DNA from: Fidelibacterota bacterium
GTDB taxonomy: Bacteria; Fidelibacterota; Marinisomatia; SCGC-AAA003-L08; JACNLC01
Direction of reading: 5' to 3'
DNA length: 64,000 bases
NCBI GenBank assembly: GCA_024277615.1
Contig: JAJRUW010000010.1
Span: 17,381-81,380, forward strand
Under the pieces are notes generated by a model. It was not told the origin of the DNA and did no database searches. It was given only the letters and a program-made list of their open reading frames with translations. Positions 40,294 to 50,218 of the stretch are shown here, in pieces; the first letter of the stretch is position 1; the number at the start of each line of letters is the position of its first letter. The position numbers were made by a program, and so were the translations under genes.

Positions 40294-40944
40294 TTGAAAA
40301 AACATTTAAAACAGAATATGTTTGCAGGATTGCTGGCAGTATTGCCGGTGGCGCTGACGCTTATTATTATTCTCTGGTTATTTAAATATTTTTCCAAACC
40401 GGGTGTTAAACTGGTTGAATTTATATTTCGCAATCACCATATTTATAAATATCTGCCGCCGATTATGGGGTTTATCTTCACGCTTCTGTTCATTTATCTG
40501 CTGGGGGTAATCATCCGGAAAACACTGGGACGCCAGCTGCTGAATATTGTTGATAATCTTTTTGCCAAAATCCCCATAATCAATATTATCTTCACGACCA
40601 TCAAACAAATTACAGCCAGCGTGGCCAATCCGAATTCCAAATCATTTCAAAAAGTTGTCATTGTCGAATATCCACGTAAAAATATATGGACTATCATGAT
40701 GGTAACGGGAGAATCCGTCAACTCTCAGGGTGTGGAGTTTTATCATGTATTTGTGCCCACAACGCCCAATCCCACATCAGGGTTTATGTTGTTTGTAAGG
40801 AAAACGGATGTCATTGAGACCGATATCAGCATTGAGAATGGACTTAAAATGGTGATCTCCGGGGGGCTGCTTTCCTCACCGTTGAACTACATCGAGATTG
40901 AACAGCCAAAAACAAAACCCGGTAAGGATAATACGGATGAATAA
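40294..40944 (+). CDS. DUF502 family membrane protein
   Basis: TTG start; FAGLLAVLPVALTLIIILWLF; PIINIIFTTIKQITASVANPNSKSFQKVVIVEYPRKNIWTIMMVTGE. Confidence 0.82.
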   Translation: MKKHLKQNMFAGLLAVLPVALTLIIILWLFKYFSKPGVKLVEFIFRNHHIYKYLPPIMGFIFTLLFIYLLGVIIRKTLGRQLLNIVDNLFAKIPIINIIFTTIKQITASVANPNSKSFQKVVIVEYPRKNIWTIMMVTGESVNSQGVEFYHVFVPTTPNPTSGFMLFVRKTDVIETDISIENGLKMVISGGLLSSPLNYIEIEQPKTKPGKDNTDE

Positions 40945-41067
40945 TTTACAATTATTTCAGAGACGGTTCCTGCGTATATCTCCGCCACTTAGTCAAAAAC
41001 GGCCTGCCTTCCCGAAGGAATGGATCAAGACATCCCCGGCTGTCAACAGCGTATGTAACCGGGGCCA

Positions 41068-42786
41068 ATGAAGCAGTTGCAATACAGAATCCCGGTGCTA
41101 ATAAGTCTTCTGGTGGCGGTGCTTTCCTTCAGCTCCTGTCATCACGATCAACAGAAATCTTTCGAGGATTTGAGTACTGCATTTTTACAGTGGTATTACA
41201 AAGGCCATCCGGTCACGTCAACTGTAATCGGGGTCCATGAATTTGATGGGGATTTTCGGCGCTTTGACAAGGACTACCTCAGAGATCATCTGGCCGACCT
41301 GAAAAGATTTGATCTCGAACTTTCCCAGATCGACAGGGCCAAACTTCCCGACTACGAGGCCATTGACTATCTCATTATGAGTCGGAATGTTCAGCGCCTG
41401 ATCTATGAAAACCGAAACTACCGGGAAGAGCAGTGGAATCCCGTAATCTACCAGCAGGAGCTCAAGCTTGGATTGGCTGCAGTGGTTGAAGATCAGAAGT
41501 TGTCCATGAACGATAAAACTGAAGCTGTTGCAGGCAGACTTGGGCACATCAGTCGTCTGCTTGATGATGCGGAAGCTGCACTAACGGAGAGTACGGAGTC
41601 CTTGAAATCCTATGCTGTCACACTGCTTGACAGAAATGTGGAATTTATGCGGGAATTGCCGTTACAGCTCTCCGGAGATAATTTTACTCTTGATGAAATT
41701 GACCTTCTGATAAATGACGGGATCAAACGGTTGCAAAAGCACCGGACATTTTTGGACAACTTGAATACGGTGTCCGGCAGCTACCCGCTGCCGGAACAGT
41801 TTCAAAACGAATTATCTCTCATTCTGGGAGAAGGCCTCACGGCTGATTCCCTCAGAGTGCTGGCAAAACATAGTTACCTCTCCGTTCAGGATGAAATGTT
41901 TGCGGTGGTGTATCCGTATTATCTAAAGACGAATGATGAGCCCGTTTGGGTCGGAAGACAGGATACGCTGCAGGTGATCGCCTGGGCTCTGGATCACCTG
42001 GGGCCGGAGAACGAGGACCGCGATGTAATTGTTGCAAACGTATCTTCCTCATTGGAAAAGATCAGGTCAAATCTGACTGTAAACGACCTTTTAAAGCTCG
42101 GAGATACGGCTATTCAGATTCGCTGGGAAGTACCGCCTCTGTCGGCGGCTGCTCCGATCCGGCTGAGCACACTTGGTTATCGCAAACCCGACGGGATTGT
42201 CTATCTTTCAATAGCTGCTCTGACCGGTTCGCCAGATGAGCCGGAAGAGCGGGAACTCTCAAACCCGGTCCTGGCAAATATCCTGACGATGATGGCCGTA
42301 TATCCCGGAGCCCTGGCTAAATTCGAATATGATCTTGAAATTCCCTCCGGGCTGAGACAGATTTTTCCTGATTCAGCAAATCTGCTTGGATGGCCCCTCT
42401 ACAGTACGGAGATGTTTCTGAAGGCCGGCTATGGCAAGGATGATTATCGCAATCTGACGGCCCTGCTGGAGCAAAAGCTTAAAATCACTCTGGCAGCCTG
42501 GCAGACCGTCGAGTTTTACACAGCTCAGGTGTCCTCGGAAGAGCTCGGGCAAATATTAAAAAAGGAAGGGTTCCTGACCGACGCAGAGGCAGCTCGGGTG
42601 GAACAGGTCATGAGACTTGTACCTTTTTACTACCCGGCGGCATTTATGGGGACCGAAGGATTTGAGAGACTCCGTCAGGCTGCCGAAAAAAAGTCCGCTG
42701 CTGAATTCTCGCCTGCGACCTTTCACGGGCGGATATTGTCAGCGGGATCCATTCCGCTCGAATATCTGGAAATGCCGGGGTTGTAA
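41068..42786 (+). CDS. DUF885-family lipoprotein, metal-binding motif apparently lost
   Basis: Lipobox SFSSCHH; AFLQWYYKGHPVTSTVIGVHEFD; C-terminal LGWPLYSTEMF resembles DUF885 GWALYAE. Confidence 0.75.
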   Translation: MKQLQYRIPVLISLLVAVLSFSSCHHDQQKSFEDLSTAFLQWYYKGHPVTSTVIGVHEFDGDFRRFDKDYLRDHLADLKRFDLELSQIDRAKLPDYEAIDYLIMSRNVQRLIYENRNYREEQWNPVIYQQELKLGLAAVVEDQKLSMNDKTEAVAGRLGHISRLLDDAEAALTESTESLKSYAVTLLDRNVEFMRELPLQLSGDNFTLDEIDLLINDGIKRLQKHRTFLDNLNTVSGSYPLPEQFQNELSLILGEGLTADSLRVLAKHSYLSVQDEMFAVVYPYYLKTNDEPVWVGRQDTLQVIAWALDHLGPENEDRDVIVANVSSSLEKIRSNLTVNDLLKLGDTAIQIRWEVPPLSAAAPIRLSTLGYRKPDGIVYLSIAALTGSPDEPEERELSNPVLANILTMMAVYPGALAKFEYDLEIPSGLRQIFPDSANLLGWPLYSTEMFLKAGYGKDDYRNLTALLEQKLKITLAAWQTVEFYTAQVSSEELGQILKKEGFLTDAEAARVEQVMRLVPFYYPAAFMGTEGFERLRQAAEKKSAAEFSPATFHGRILSAGSIPLEYLEMPGL

Positions 42787-42989
42787 TTTTACGGCGTACC
42801 TGTTAAATCAAGCCGGCGAAATCAAAATTATCCGTACAACTGAAGTTGTGATGCAAGCACGTAAATTCCCGTTAATGAGCAGCAGTCTCGAATTGTGAAG
42901 AGTCAACATAAAATACATTCAACATAACAATATTTGCGGGTAAATTCCATAGCTTTTTCCGGTGCAAATTCGACGATTTTACAACTGTA

Positions 42990-43739
42990 TTGCTGAAACA
43001 TTTTAAACTCATTATTGAATATGACGGAACAGATCTTCACGGCTGGCAAGTACAAAGCAGTGACCGCACGGTTCAGGGAGATCTGGAAAGAATTCTGCGA
43101 ATGATGTTCCCGGATGAAATAATTTCGCTGACGGGATCAGGCAGAACAGACAGTGGTGTTCACGCCATAGGGCAGGTAGCCAGTCTAAGTCTGTACACAA
43201 AACTCGACCCCGCCGATCTGAAAAATGCCCTGAATGCAAACTTAAAAGATGATATCCGAATTCGGGACTGCTCACTCACAGATGGGAAATTTCATGCAAG
43301 ATATTCGGCGATCCGCAGGACTTACAGCTATCATATCGTTCGGGAATATTCCGTATTTACACGGAGATCTGCCTGGTGGGTAAAATATCCTCTTGATATG
43401 CAGGCTTTGCAGGCCTGTGCAGAAGTCGTCCGGGGTCAACATGATTTCAACAAGTTCTGCAAAGCGACAGCTGAGGTCAAAAATAAAATTTGCCACGTTA
43501 CCCAATCGTACTGGACGGATGAGGGGAAGCACCTGCACTATACAATCAGCGCGGACCGGTTTTTACAGCACATGGTCAGATATTTGGTGGGAACGATGAT
43601 TGAAGTAGGGCGTGGCAGATACCGCAATGAGGGCTTTGCTACAATGGTCAATTCTGCCGGCAGCGAAATGAGCGTCGTAAGGGCTCCTGCCCGGGGGCTG
43701 ACCTTGCAGAAAGTTGAATATACGTCAGGCGGCGCCTGA
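42990..43739 (+). CDS. truA: tRNA pseudouridine(38-40) synthase
   Basis: KLIIEYDGTDLHGWQVQSSDRTVQGDLERIL; GSGRTDSGVHAIGQVASL; ADRFLQHMVRYLVGTMIEVGRG. Confidence 0.95.
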   Translation: MLKHFKLIIEYDGTDLHGWQVQSSDRTVQGDLERILRMMFPDEIISLTGSGRTDSGVHAIGQVASLSLYTKLDPADLKNALNANLKDDIRIRDCSLTDGKFHARYSAIRRTYSYHIVREYSVFTRRSAWWVKYPLDMQALQACAEVVRGQHDFNKFCKATAEVKNKICHVTQSYWTDEGKHLHYTISADRFLQHMVRYLVGTMIEVGRGRYRNEGFATMVNSAGSEMSVVRAPARGLTLQKVEYTSGGA

Positions 43740-43777
43740 AAAAGATTTTATGTTAGATTTTGATAAAGGAAGTTCGG

Positions 43778-44893
43778 ATGATTAAAAAGGCTTTTGGCAT
43801 CGTATTCGTAATGTGGCTTTTTGTTTTGAGCTACACTTACATCTCGAGGACTTCAGGTGCCCCGGCTGAATTAAATAATCTCCGTCAGACTGCCATTACG
43901 CTGGCAATTGAAAAAGTCAGCCCGGCCGTAGTTGGGATTAATGTGACTCAACTAAAAAAACAGCGTACGGGGACTTTCGGCATTGACCCCTTCTGGGGCA
44001 ATTTTTTCCCCCAGACGCGGACATATAAGGTTGAAAGTCTGGGGTCAGGTGTGGTGATCAGCAGTGACGGATATATCGTCACCAATGCACATGTGGTTGA
44101 TGATGCTTACGAGATAATTGTGACTTTTGCCGGGGGGCATCAGGCCGAAGGAGAACTGGTGGGTACCGATAAACTTACGGATATAGCTTTGATCAAAGTT
44201 GACGGTGAAGACCATCCCTATGCCGATATGGGAGATTCGGAAGATCTGATGGTAGGTGAATGGGCTATCGCTCTGGGGAATCCCCTGGGACTTTTTAATG
44301 TGGGCTATATGCCCACTGCAACAGCCGGGATTATCAGCGGCCTGCACATGGATTTTGGCCAGAAGGGCTCGGGACAGGTTTATCAAAATATGATCCAGAC
44401 CGATGCCTCCATCAATCCGGGTAACAGCGGGGGACCGCTGGTCAATGCTCTCGGTGAAGTGATAGGGATAAATACTTTCATCATGACGGGCCAGGGTTAC
44501 TCGACCGGTTCCATCGGAATCGGCTTTGCCATTCCCATCGGCAGGGTTAAAACCATAGCGGACGAGTTGAAACAATATGGCAAGATAGAACGCAACTTTG
44601 TAACCGGTGTTCAAGTGCAGGCGATCAACAGTTATTTACAAAAATACTTAAGATTACCAACTGCAAATGGCGTTATTGTAACAGATATAGAAAAGCAATC
44701 CTCTGGTGAGAAATCCGGATTAGAGATAGGGGACATCATTCTCCAGGTTGAAGATCAGGATGTCAACTCAAGAGATGACATTATCAGGGTCATTGATGAG
44801 CATTTCCATAAAGTCGGAGATATCGTAAAACTAAAGGTCATGCGTGAGGGGAAAATGCTGGACCTGCAATTAGAGCTTGCGGAGCGTAAATGA
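43778..44893 (+). CDS. Trypsin-like serine protease, DegP/HtrA type, with PDZ
   Basis: GSGVVISSDGYIVTNAHVVDDA; DIALIKV; TDASINPGNSGGPLVNALGEVIGINT; C-terminal PDZ. Confidence 0.93.
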   Translation: MIKKAFGIVFVMWLFVLSYTYISRTSGAPAELNNLRQTAITLAIEKVSPAVVGINVTQLKKQRTGTFGIDPFWGNFFPQTRTYKVESLGSGVVISSDGYIVTNAHVVDDAYEIIVTFAGGHQAEGELVGTDKLTDIALIKVDGEDHPYADMGDSEDLMVGEWAIALGNPLGLFNVGYMPTATAGIISGLHMDFGQKGSGQVYQNMIQTDASINPGNSGGPLVNALGEVIGINTFIMTGQGYSTGSIGIGFAIPIGRVKTIADELKQYGKIERNFVTGVQVQAINSYLQKYLRLPTANGVIVTDIEKQSSGEKSGLEIGDIILQVEDQDVNSRDDIIRVIDEHFHKVGDIVKLKVMREGKMLDLQLELAERK

Positions 44894-46182
44894 TTGACCG
44901 TTATACAACGCCAGAGCTGAAACGTATCTGGTCCGACCGGCATAAATTTGAAACCTGGCAACGGGTTGAAGTAACCGTCACCGAAGTACTGGCAGACCGG
45001 GGAGAAGTGCCTGCCGAAGCGGCGAGGGTCATTCGGGAAAAAGCCGATTTCAATATTGACCGGATACTGGAGATTGAGGCAACTACGCATCATGATGTGA
45101 TTGCTTTTCTAACCTGCCTGGCAGAAAATATAGGTCCGGAAGCTCGCTTTCTCCACAAAGGAATGACATCATCTGATCTGCTGGACACATCATTGGCTCT
45201 GTTATGCAGGGAGGCCGGCGAAGAAATCCTGGAGAAACTGAAGGTCTTCTACGGTATTTTGAGGGATCAGGCCCGAAAATATAAAACAACATTTCAGATT
45301 GGTCGTACACACGGAGTTCATGCCGAACTGATCACATTCGGTTTAAAACTCGCCCTGTGGAGTGAAGAGATCAAACGTCAGCTCAAGCGTTGGGAGGAAG
45401 CCGTCGAGTCCATTTCCACGGGTAAGATTTCAGGAGCAGTGGGGACCTATCAGCATCTGGACCCTGAAGTGGAGATCGAAACCTGTCGTCGTCTGGGGTT
45501 GAAACCGGCAACTGTTTCCAGCCAGATCGTTGCCAGAGACCACCATGCGCAATATTTGAATGCGCTGGCCCTGACAGGTACTTCTCTGGAAAAAATTGCC
45601 CTGGAAATTCGGCACCTCCAAAGGACCGAAGTGCTGGAAGCTGAGGAATATTTCGCCAGGGGTCAAAAAGGTTCCTCTGCCATGCCCCACAAACGTAACC
45701 CCATCATATCTGAACGAATTTCGGGACTTGCCAGACTACTGCGGGGAAATGCTCTGGTGGGTATGGAAAATGTTGCGCTATGGCATGAGCGTGATATTTC
45801 TCATTCTTCCGTTGAGCGTATCATCATACCGGATTCCACTACTATTCTGGATTATATGCTGTATAAGATTATCGCTCTGGTAAAGAACCTGATGGTTTAC
45901 CCGGACAAAATGGCTAAAAATATCCGGCTTACTCACGGCCTGATCTTTAGCCAGGAGATTCTGTTAGCTTTGATAGAGCAGGGAATGACCCGGGAAGCGG
46001 CATATCAGTTAGTTCAGAAACATGCCCTTAAGGCCTGGGAAAATGGTCTTGATTTTAAAAAACTGCTGCTGGAAGACCCCGACATATCAACCCTGCTTGT
46101 CCCCGGGGTGATCGATACACTTTTCGACCGTCAGAAGGTGTTGAAGAATATCAATAAAATTTTTAGCAGACTCGGACTCTGA
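44890..46182 (+). CDS. purB: Adenylosuccinate lyase
   Basis: TTHHDVIAFLTCLAENIGPEARFLHKGMTSSDLLDTSLAL; KGSSAMPHKRNPIISERISGLARLLRGNAL. Confidence 0.96.
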   Translation: MIDRYTTPELKRIWSDRHKFETWQRVEVTVTEVLADRGEVPAEAARVIREKADFNIDRILEIEATTHHDVIAFLTCLAENIGPEARFLHKGMTSSDLLDTSLALLCREAGEEILEKLKVFYGILRDQARKYKTTFQIGRTHGVHAELITFGLKLALWSEEIKRQLKRWEEAVESISTGKISGAVGTYQHLDPEVEIETCRRLGLKPATVSSQIVARDHHAQYLNALALTGTSLEKIALEIRHLQRTEVLEAEEYFARGQKGSSAMPHKRNPIISERISGLARLLRGNALVGMENVALWHERDISHSSVERIIIPDSTTILDYMLYKIIALVKNLMVYPDKMAKNIRLTHGLIFSQEILLALIEQGMTREAAYQLVQKHALKAWENGLDFKKLLLEDPDISTLLVPGVIDTLFDRQKVLKNINKIFSRLGL

Positions 46183-47135
46183 TGAAATCGATTATCCGCC
46201 GCCAGTTGGATCACACACTGGATGATATTACACTTCCGGAACTGGGCCGGGCCTATGCGGGAAAAGTCCGCAACGTATATCATCAGGATGATAGGATCAT
46301 CATGATAACTACAGACAGGGTATCTGCTTTTGACCACGTTCTTGGTACAATCCCTTTTAAAGGGCAGGTCCTGACCCAGTTAGCCCGTTTCTGGTTTGAT
46401 AAGACCTCCGGAGTGGTGCCAAATCATGTCATCGATTATCCGGACCCCCAGGTACTGGTTGCCCGGAAAGCGGAGATGCTGCCTGTTGAAGTGATTGTCA
46501 GGGCCTATATCACGGGGAGCCTCTGGCGTGAGTACGACAACGGTATCCGTGATCAATACGGCTTCGTATTGCCGGAGGGCTTGCAAAAAGACCAGTTGTT
46601 ACCCGAACCCATAATAACGCCCTCCACCAAGGCGGAATATGGGGAACATGACCTGCCAATCTCGAGAGAAGAGATCATTCGCCGGAATTTAATCCCGCCC
46701 GATGTTTATAACCAGGCTGAAATATATGCCCGTAAATTATTTTCCATCGGCCAGTGCTGGGCAGCGCAGCAGGGTTTGATTCTCGTGGATACAAAGTATG
46801 AATTCGGTATGTATGAGGGTAAATTGCTCGTTGTGGATGAGATTCACACTCCGGATTCCAGTCGTTACTGGGTGGCGGAGGAGTACGAAACCCGTTTTGC
46901 GGCTCATACCGACCAGCGCATGCTGGATAAAGAAAACCTGCGGCAGTGGCTCCTGGGCAAGAACTTTTCGGGACAGGGGACTCCACCAAAACTGACATCG
47001 GAGATCAGGATTGTCCTTGCAGAGCACTACCTCAACCTGTATAACCGGCTGACGGATTCCGTATTCACACCGCAAACGGGTTCGGTGAAAGAACGTATCA
47101 CTGCTAATCTGCGCAAGGCGGGACTCCTGAAATGA
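46182..47135 (+). CDS. purC: Phosphoribosylaminoimidazole-succinocarboxamide synthase
   Basis: RAYAGKVRNVYHQDDRIIMITTDRVSAFDHVLGTIPFKGQVLTQLARFWF; ITPSTKAEYGEHDLPIS; LVDTKYEFG. Confidence 0.96.
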   Translation: MKSIIRRQLDHTLDDITLPELGRAYAGKVRNVYHQDDRIIMITTDRVSAFDHVLGTIPFKGQVLTQLARFWFDKTSGVVPNHVIDYPDPQVLVARKAEMLPVEVIVRAYITGSLWREYDNGIRDQYGFVLPEGLQKDQLLPEPIITPSTKAEYGEHDLPISREEIIRRNLIPPDVYNQAEIYARKLFSIGQCWAAQQGLILVDTKYEFGMYEGKLLVVDEIHTPDSSRYWVAEEYETRFAAHTDQRMLDKENLRQWLLGKNFSGQGTPPKLTSEIRIVLAEHYLNLYNRLTDSVFTPQTGSVKERITANLRKAGLLK

Positions 47136-47776
47136 TCGCCCCTGAAGGAAAGATTATACTGATCCCGCTGCTGGTGATAGTGATAGCTGGAGCCTTAGTT
47201 AATTACCTGCATCCGGTGGGCTGGCTGAAGTATTTTAATGGTGTGGCAGTCATCCTTTTTCTGTTTTCGTTGTATTTCTTCAGAGACCCGCAGCGTAAAG
47301 TCAGCGCTGATCCGGAAGCTTTTATTTCACCCGGAGACGGAAAAATCGTAAACATCCAGAAAATTACCGATCCCGGACTGGGTGGCGAAGCTGTGCAGAT
47401 CTCAATATTTCTCTCAGTCTTCAATGTCCACTGCCAGCGGGTACCGCTTGATGGTTTCGTGCAGAGTTATACCTATACGAAGGGTAAATTTTTTGGGGCT
47501 TACCGGCACAAAGCTTCGCTGGATAATGAGCAGACCCGCATCATTTTTCGAACAGAGGGGAATAAATTTTACGAAGTCAAACAAATTGCCGGCTTCATTG
47601 CCCGTCGGATAATTTGCTATATGAAACCAGGGATGGCGGTTAAACGGGGTGACAGGCTGGGGTTTATCAGATTCGGTTCCCGCGTGGATATCATAGTACC
47701 TCCTTCGTTTCAAATTGATGTTTCCGTCGGGGAACATGTAACAGGGGGGGAGACAGTAATAGGTAAATTCTTATGA
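47132..47776 (+). CDS. psd: Phosphatidylserine decarboxylase (short type)
   Basis: YFFRDPQRKVSADPEAFISPGDGKIVNI; SVFNVHCQRVPLDGFVQSYTYTKGKFFGAYRHKASLDNEQ; FGSRVDIIVP. Confidence 0.92.
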   Translation: MIAPEGKIILIPLLVIVIAGALVNYLHPVGWLKYFNGVAVILFLFSLYFFRDPQRKVSADPEAFISPGDGKIVNIQKITDPGLGGEAVQISIFLSVFNVHCQRVPLDGFVQSYTYTKGKFFGAYRHKASLDNEQTRIIFRTEGNKFYEVKQIAGFIARRIICYMKPGMAVKRGDRLGFIRFGSRVDIIVPPSFQIDVSVGEHVTGGETVIGKFL

Positions 47777-48519
47777 AAATACGTCGTCATATTCCGAGCT
47801 TCTTTACGCTGTTAAATCTGTTTTTAGGTTTTCTGTCCATTCTGCAAACCCAGGCCCATAATTTTGAAACTGCCTGTTACATCATTCTTTTGGCGGGTGT
47901 TTTCGACAGCGCCGACGGTAAACTTGCCCGCCTGTTCGGTAATTCATCCAGTTTTGGGATTGAAATAGATTCTCTGGCAGATATGGTTTCATTCTGTCTG
48001 GCTCCCTCTGTCCTCATTTATACTCTGTACACTCATGATATGCCGGGATTATCCGGAGAGCTGATAGCTTCTGCACCTCTGCTGGTTGGTGCTGTCAGGC
48101 TGGCCAGGTTCAATGTAATTCAGAACGAGAAGCCTTCGGCTTATTTTGTTGGGTTGCCGACGCCAATCATGGCCCTGACCGTTGCATCACTGGTACTTTT
48201 CACTGAAAATATCAAATCGGTTAACCCCGAATATACACAGCCGCGTTTGCTACTGCCGATAATTTTTGCCATTTCTTTTCTCATGGTGAGTAAGATCAAA
48301 TATGCCAAATTCCCGATGCTGACCTTCGGAAAAGGTACTCAAAACACACAGCGTTTGATCGGTGTAATGCTGTTTGCGGTAACTTTTATTATCGGACTTT
48401 TTTATCAGAAGGCTTCCTGGGTTCTGTTGGCGTTTCTGTCATATTATGTCTTAAGCGGGATCCTGCGCAGGCTGTTAAGTCTGGAAGAAACAGAAATCGC
48501 AGGGGCCGGATCAGAATAA
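47773..48519 (+). CDS. pssA: CDP-diacylglycerol--serine O-phosphatidyltransferase
   Basis: HIPSFFTLLNLFLGFLSI; CDP-alcohol phosphatidyltransferase motif DSADGKLARLFGNSSSFGIEIDSLADMVSF. Confidence 0.94.
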   Translation: MKIRRHIPSFFTLLNLFLGFLSILQTQAHNFETACYIILLAGVFDSADGKLARLFGNSSSFGIEIDSLADMVSFCLAPSVLIYTLYTHDMPGLSGELIASAPLLVGAVRLARFNVIQNEKPSAYFVGLPTPIMALTVASLVLFTENIKSVNPEYTQPRLLLPIIFAISFLMVSKIKYAKFPMLTFGKGTQNTQRLIGVMLFAVTFIIGLFYQKASWVLLAFLSYYVLSGILRRLLSLEETEIAGAGSE

Positions 48520-48559
48520 CAGTACCGGATAAAATGATAAAATCGATTGAGGTCAGAAA

Positions 48560-48802
48560 ATGAAAGCTGAAATATACGTAACCTGCAAACAAGGTATCCT
48601 GGACCCCGAAGGCAATGCCGTCAGGAAAGCTCTAAATTCAATCGGATTTGATGCCGTTGGATCTGTTCGCTTCGGGAAATATATCGAAATGGAATTTGCG
48701 GATGTGGACAAGGCAGAGGCCGAGAAACTCACTGAGGAGGCATGCCGTAAATTGCTGGCAAATCAGAATACAGAAACCTACAGGTTTGAGATAGTGGACT
48801 GA
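48560..48802 (+). CDS. purS: Phosphoribosylformylglycinamidine synthase subunit PurS
   Basis: EIYVTCKQGILDPEGNAVRKALNSIGFDAVGSVRFGKYIEM; adjacent purQ. Confidence 0.95.
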   Translation: MKAEIYVTCKQGILDPEGNAVRKALNSIGFDAVGSVRFGKYIEMEFADVDKAEAEKLTEEACRKLLANQNTETYRFEIVD

Positions 48803-48804
48803 CC

Positions 48805-49476
48805 ATGAGGATTGCAGTTATAGTATTTCCCGGCTCAAATTGTGACCATGACGCGTATTCGGTCTTGAAGGGAATCCGCCAGATTGAAGTGCATTTCGTG
48901 TGGCACAAAGAAACCGATCTTAGCCGTTATGAAGGCATAGTGATACCCGGCGGATTTTCTTACGGAGACTATCTGCGGCCGGGTTCGATAGCGAAGTTTT
49001 CTCCCATCATGACTTCAATAATCGAAAAAGCAAAAAATGGTTTTCCCGTTTTGGGTATCTGCAACGGCTTCCAGGTATTGGTAGAGTCCGGTCTGCTGCC
49101 CGGGGCTCTCATCACAAACAAAAAGTTGAAATTCTCGAGCCGCCCGGTTGCACTCATCGCACAGACCACTGATTCAATTTTCACCAGGAATCTGAAAAAG
49201 GGTGAGAAATTAGTTATGCCCATTGCTCACAGACAGGGTAATTTTACAGCAGATGAAGATACATTGAAGGCGATTCGGGATGATGATCGCATCGTTTTCA
49301 CTTATGGTCACGAATTTGGTGGTAATCCCAATGGTTCGGCCCTGGATATCGCAGGTATTCTGAATAAAAAAAGGAATGTGCTGGGGATGATGCCGCATCC
49401 TGAGCGGGCTGCCGACCCGCTTTTAGGGTCAACCGACGGGTTAAAGATATTTGAAAGTCTGGCAGGTATTACATGA
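48805..49476 (+). CDS. purQ: Phosphoribosylformylglycinamidine synthase subunit PurQ
   Basis: IAVIVFPGSNCDHDAYSVLK; IPGGFSYGDYLRPGSIAKFSPIM; LGICNGFQVLVESGLLPGAL; MMPHPERAADP. Confidence 0.96.
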   Translation: MRIAVIVFPGSNCDHDAYSVLKGIRQIEVHFVWHKETDLSRYEGIVIPGGFSYGDYLRPGSIAKFSPIMTSIIEKAKNGFPVLGICNGFQVLVESGLLPGALITNKKLKFSSRPVALIAQTTDSIFTRNLKKGEKLVMPIAHRQGNFTADEDTLKAIRDDDRIVFTYGHEFGGNPNGSALDIAGILNKKRNVLGMMPHPERAADPLLGSTDGLKIFESLAGIT

Positions 49477-49751
49477 AATTTCAACCGAGTCGTAAACGAA
49501 CTGTAAAATTTATATTCCTGATTCTCTTTTTCGGTATTCTCCTGGGTACTCTGCTGGGTTTGCTGGTTGGTTTTATCGTTCCGGAAGGGGTCGTAAAAGA
49601 TTTCTTTGTCAAATCCATCACTTTGGGTTGGGAGCCTGTCACTTTAAACTTATCATTACTGACACTGACCGTCGGCTTTTCTTTCAAAGTCAGTGTATTA
49701 AGTTTACTGGGTATTGCAATAACCTGGTACTATTTGAGATATTTTAGATAA
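49473..49751 (+). CDS. DUF4321-like small membrane protein
   Basis: ~92 aa, two TM segments, GILLGTLLGLLVGFIVPEGVVKDFFVKSITLGWEPVTLNLSLLTLTVGFSFKVSVLSLLGI. Confidence 0.65.
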   Translation: MKFQPSRKRTVKFIFLILFFGILLGTLLGLLVGFIVPEGVVKDFFVKSITLGWEPVTLNLSLLTLTVGFSFKVSVLSLLGIAITWYYLRYFR

Positions 49752-49763
49752 AAGGAGTAAACC

Positions 49764-49958
49764 ATGTCTTTAGGTCCATGGGAAATAGTCATCATTTTAG
49801 TAGTAATCTTACTGATCTTTGGGGGTAAAAAACTGCCTGAACTTGCCAGAGGACTCGGACAGGGACTGCGGGAATTCAAAAGTGCAACCAGAGAGATAAA
49901 AGAAGAAGTTGAAAATGCCACCAAGGAGGCCAAAGACCTGGCCGACGATAAAAAGTGA
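49764..49958 (+). CDS. tatA: Sec-independent protein translocase TatA
   Basis: LGPWEIVIILVVILLIFGGKKLPELARGLGQGLREFKSATREIKEE. Confidence 0.95.
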   Translation: MSLGPWEIVIILVVILLIFGGKKLPELARGLGQGLREFKSATREIKEEVENATKEAKDLADDKK

Positions 49959-50047
49959 ACTGACCCAACTAATTTTCCAAAAAGTACTTCGCTCGGGTAG
50001 GATGACGGCAGGTCCGGCGTTTATCCGATGTCTGGCAGGAGACTGTT

Positions 50048-50087
50048 GCCTGTTTGTCACTTTGTGACGGCAGGCTGTTTTCATTTT
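50048..50087 (+). terminator. Probable terminator hairpin after tatA
   Basis: GCCTG-ttt-GTCAC-TTT-GTGAC-gg-CAGGC followed by a T-rich stretch TGTTTTCATTTT. Confidence 0.5.
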
Positions 50088-50218
50088 AAAATGCTGGAAA
50101 TCACTACCGGCCCGGGAAAATGACTCTGACCGGAGTTTCCGGCTGAAACGGGGAAACTTTTTGTGAGAAACTGCATTAATCCTTGGCATATAATCGAGGA
50201 ATCCGAAACAGAGCCTAA

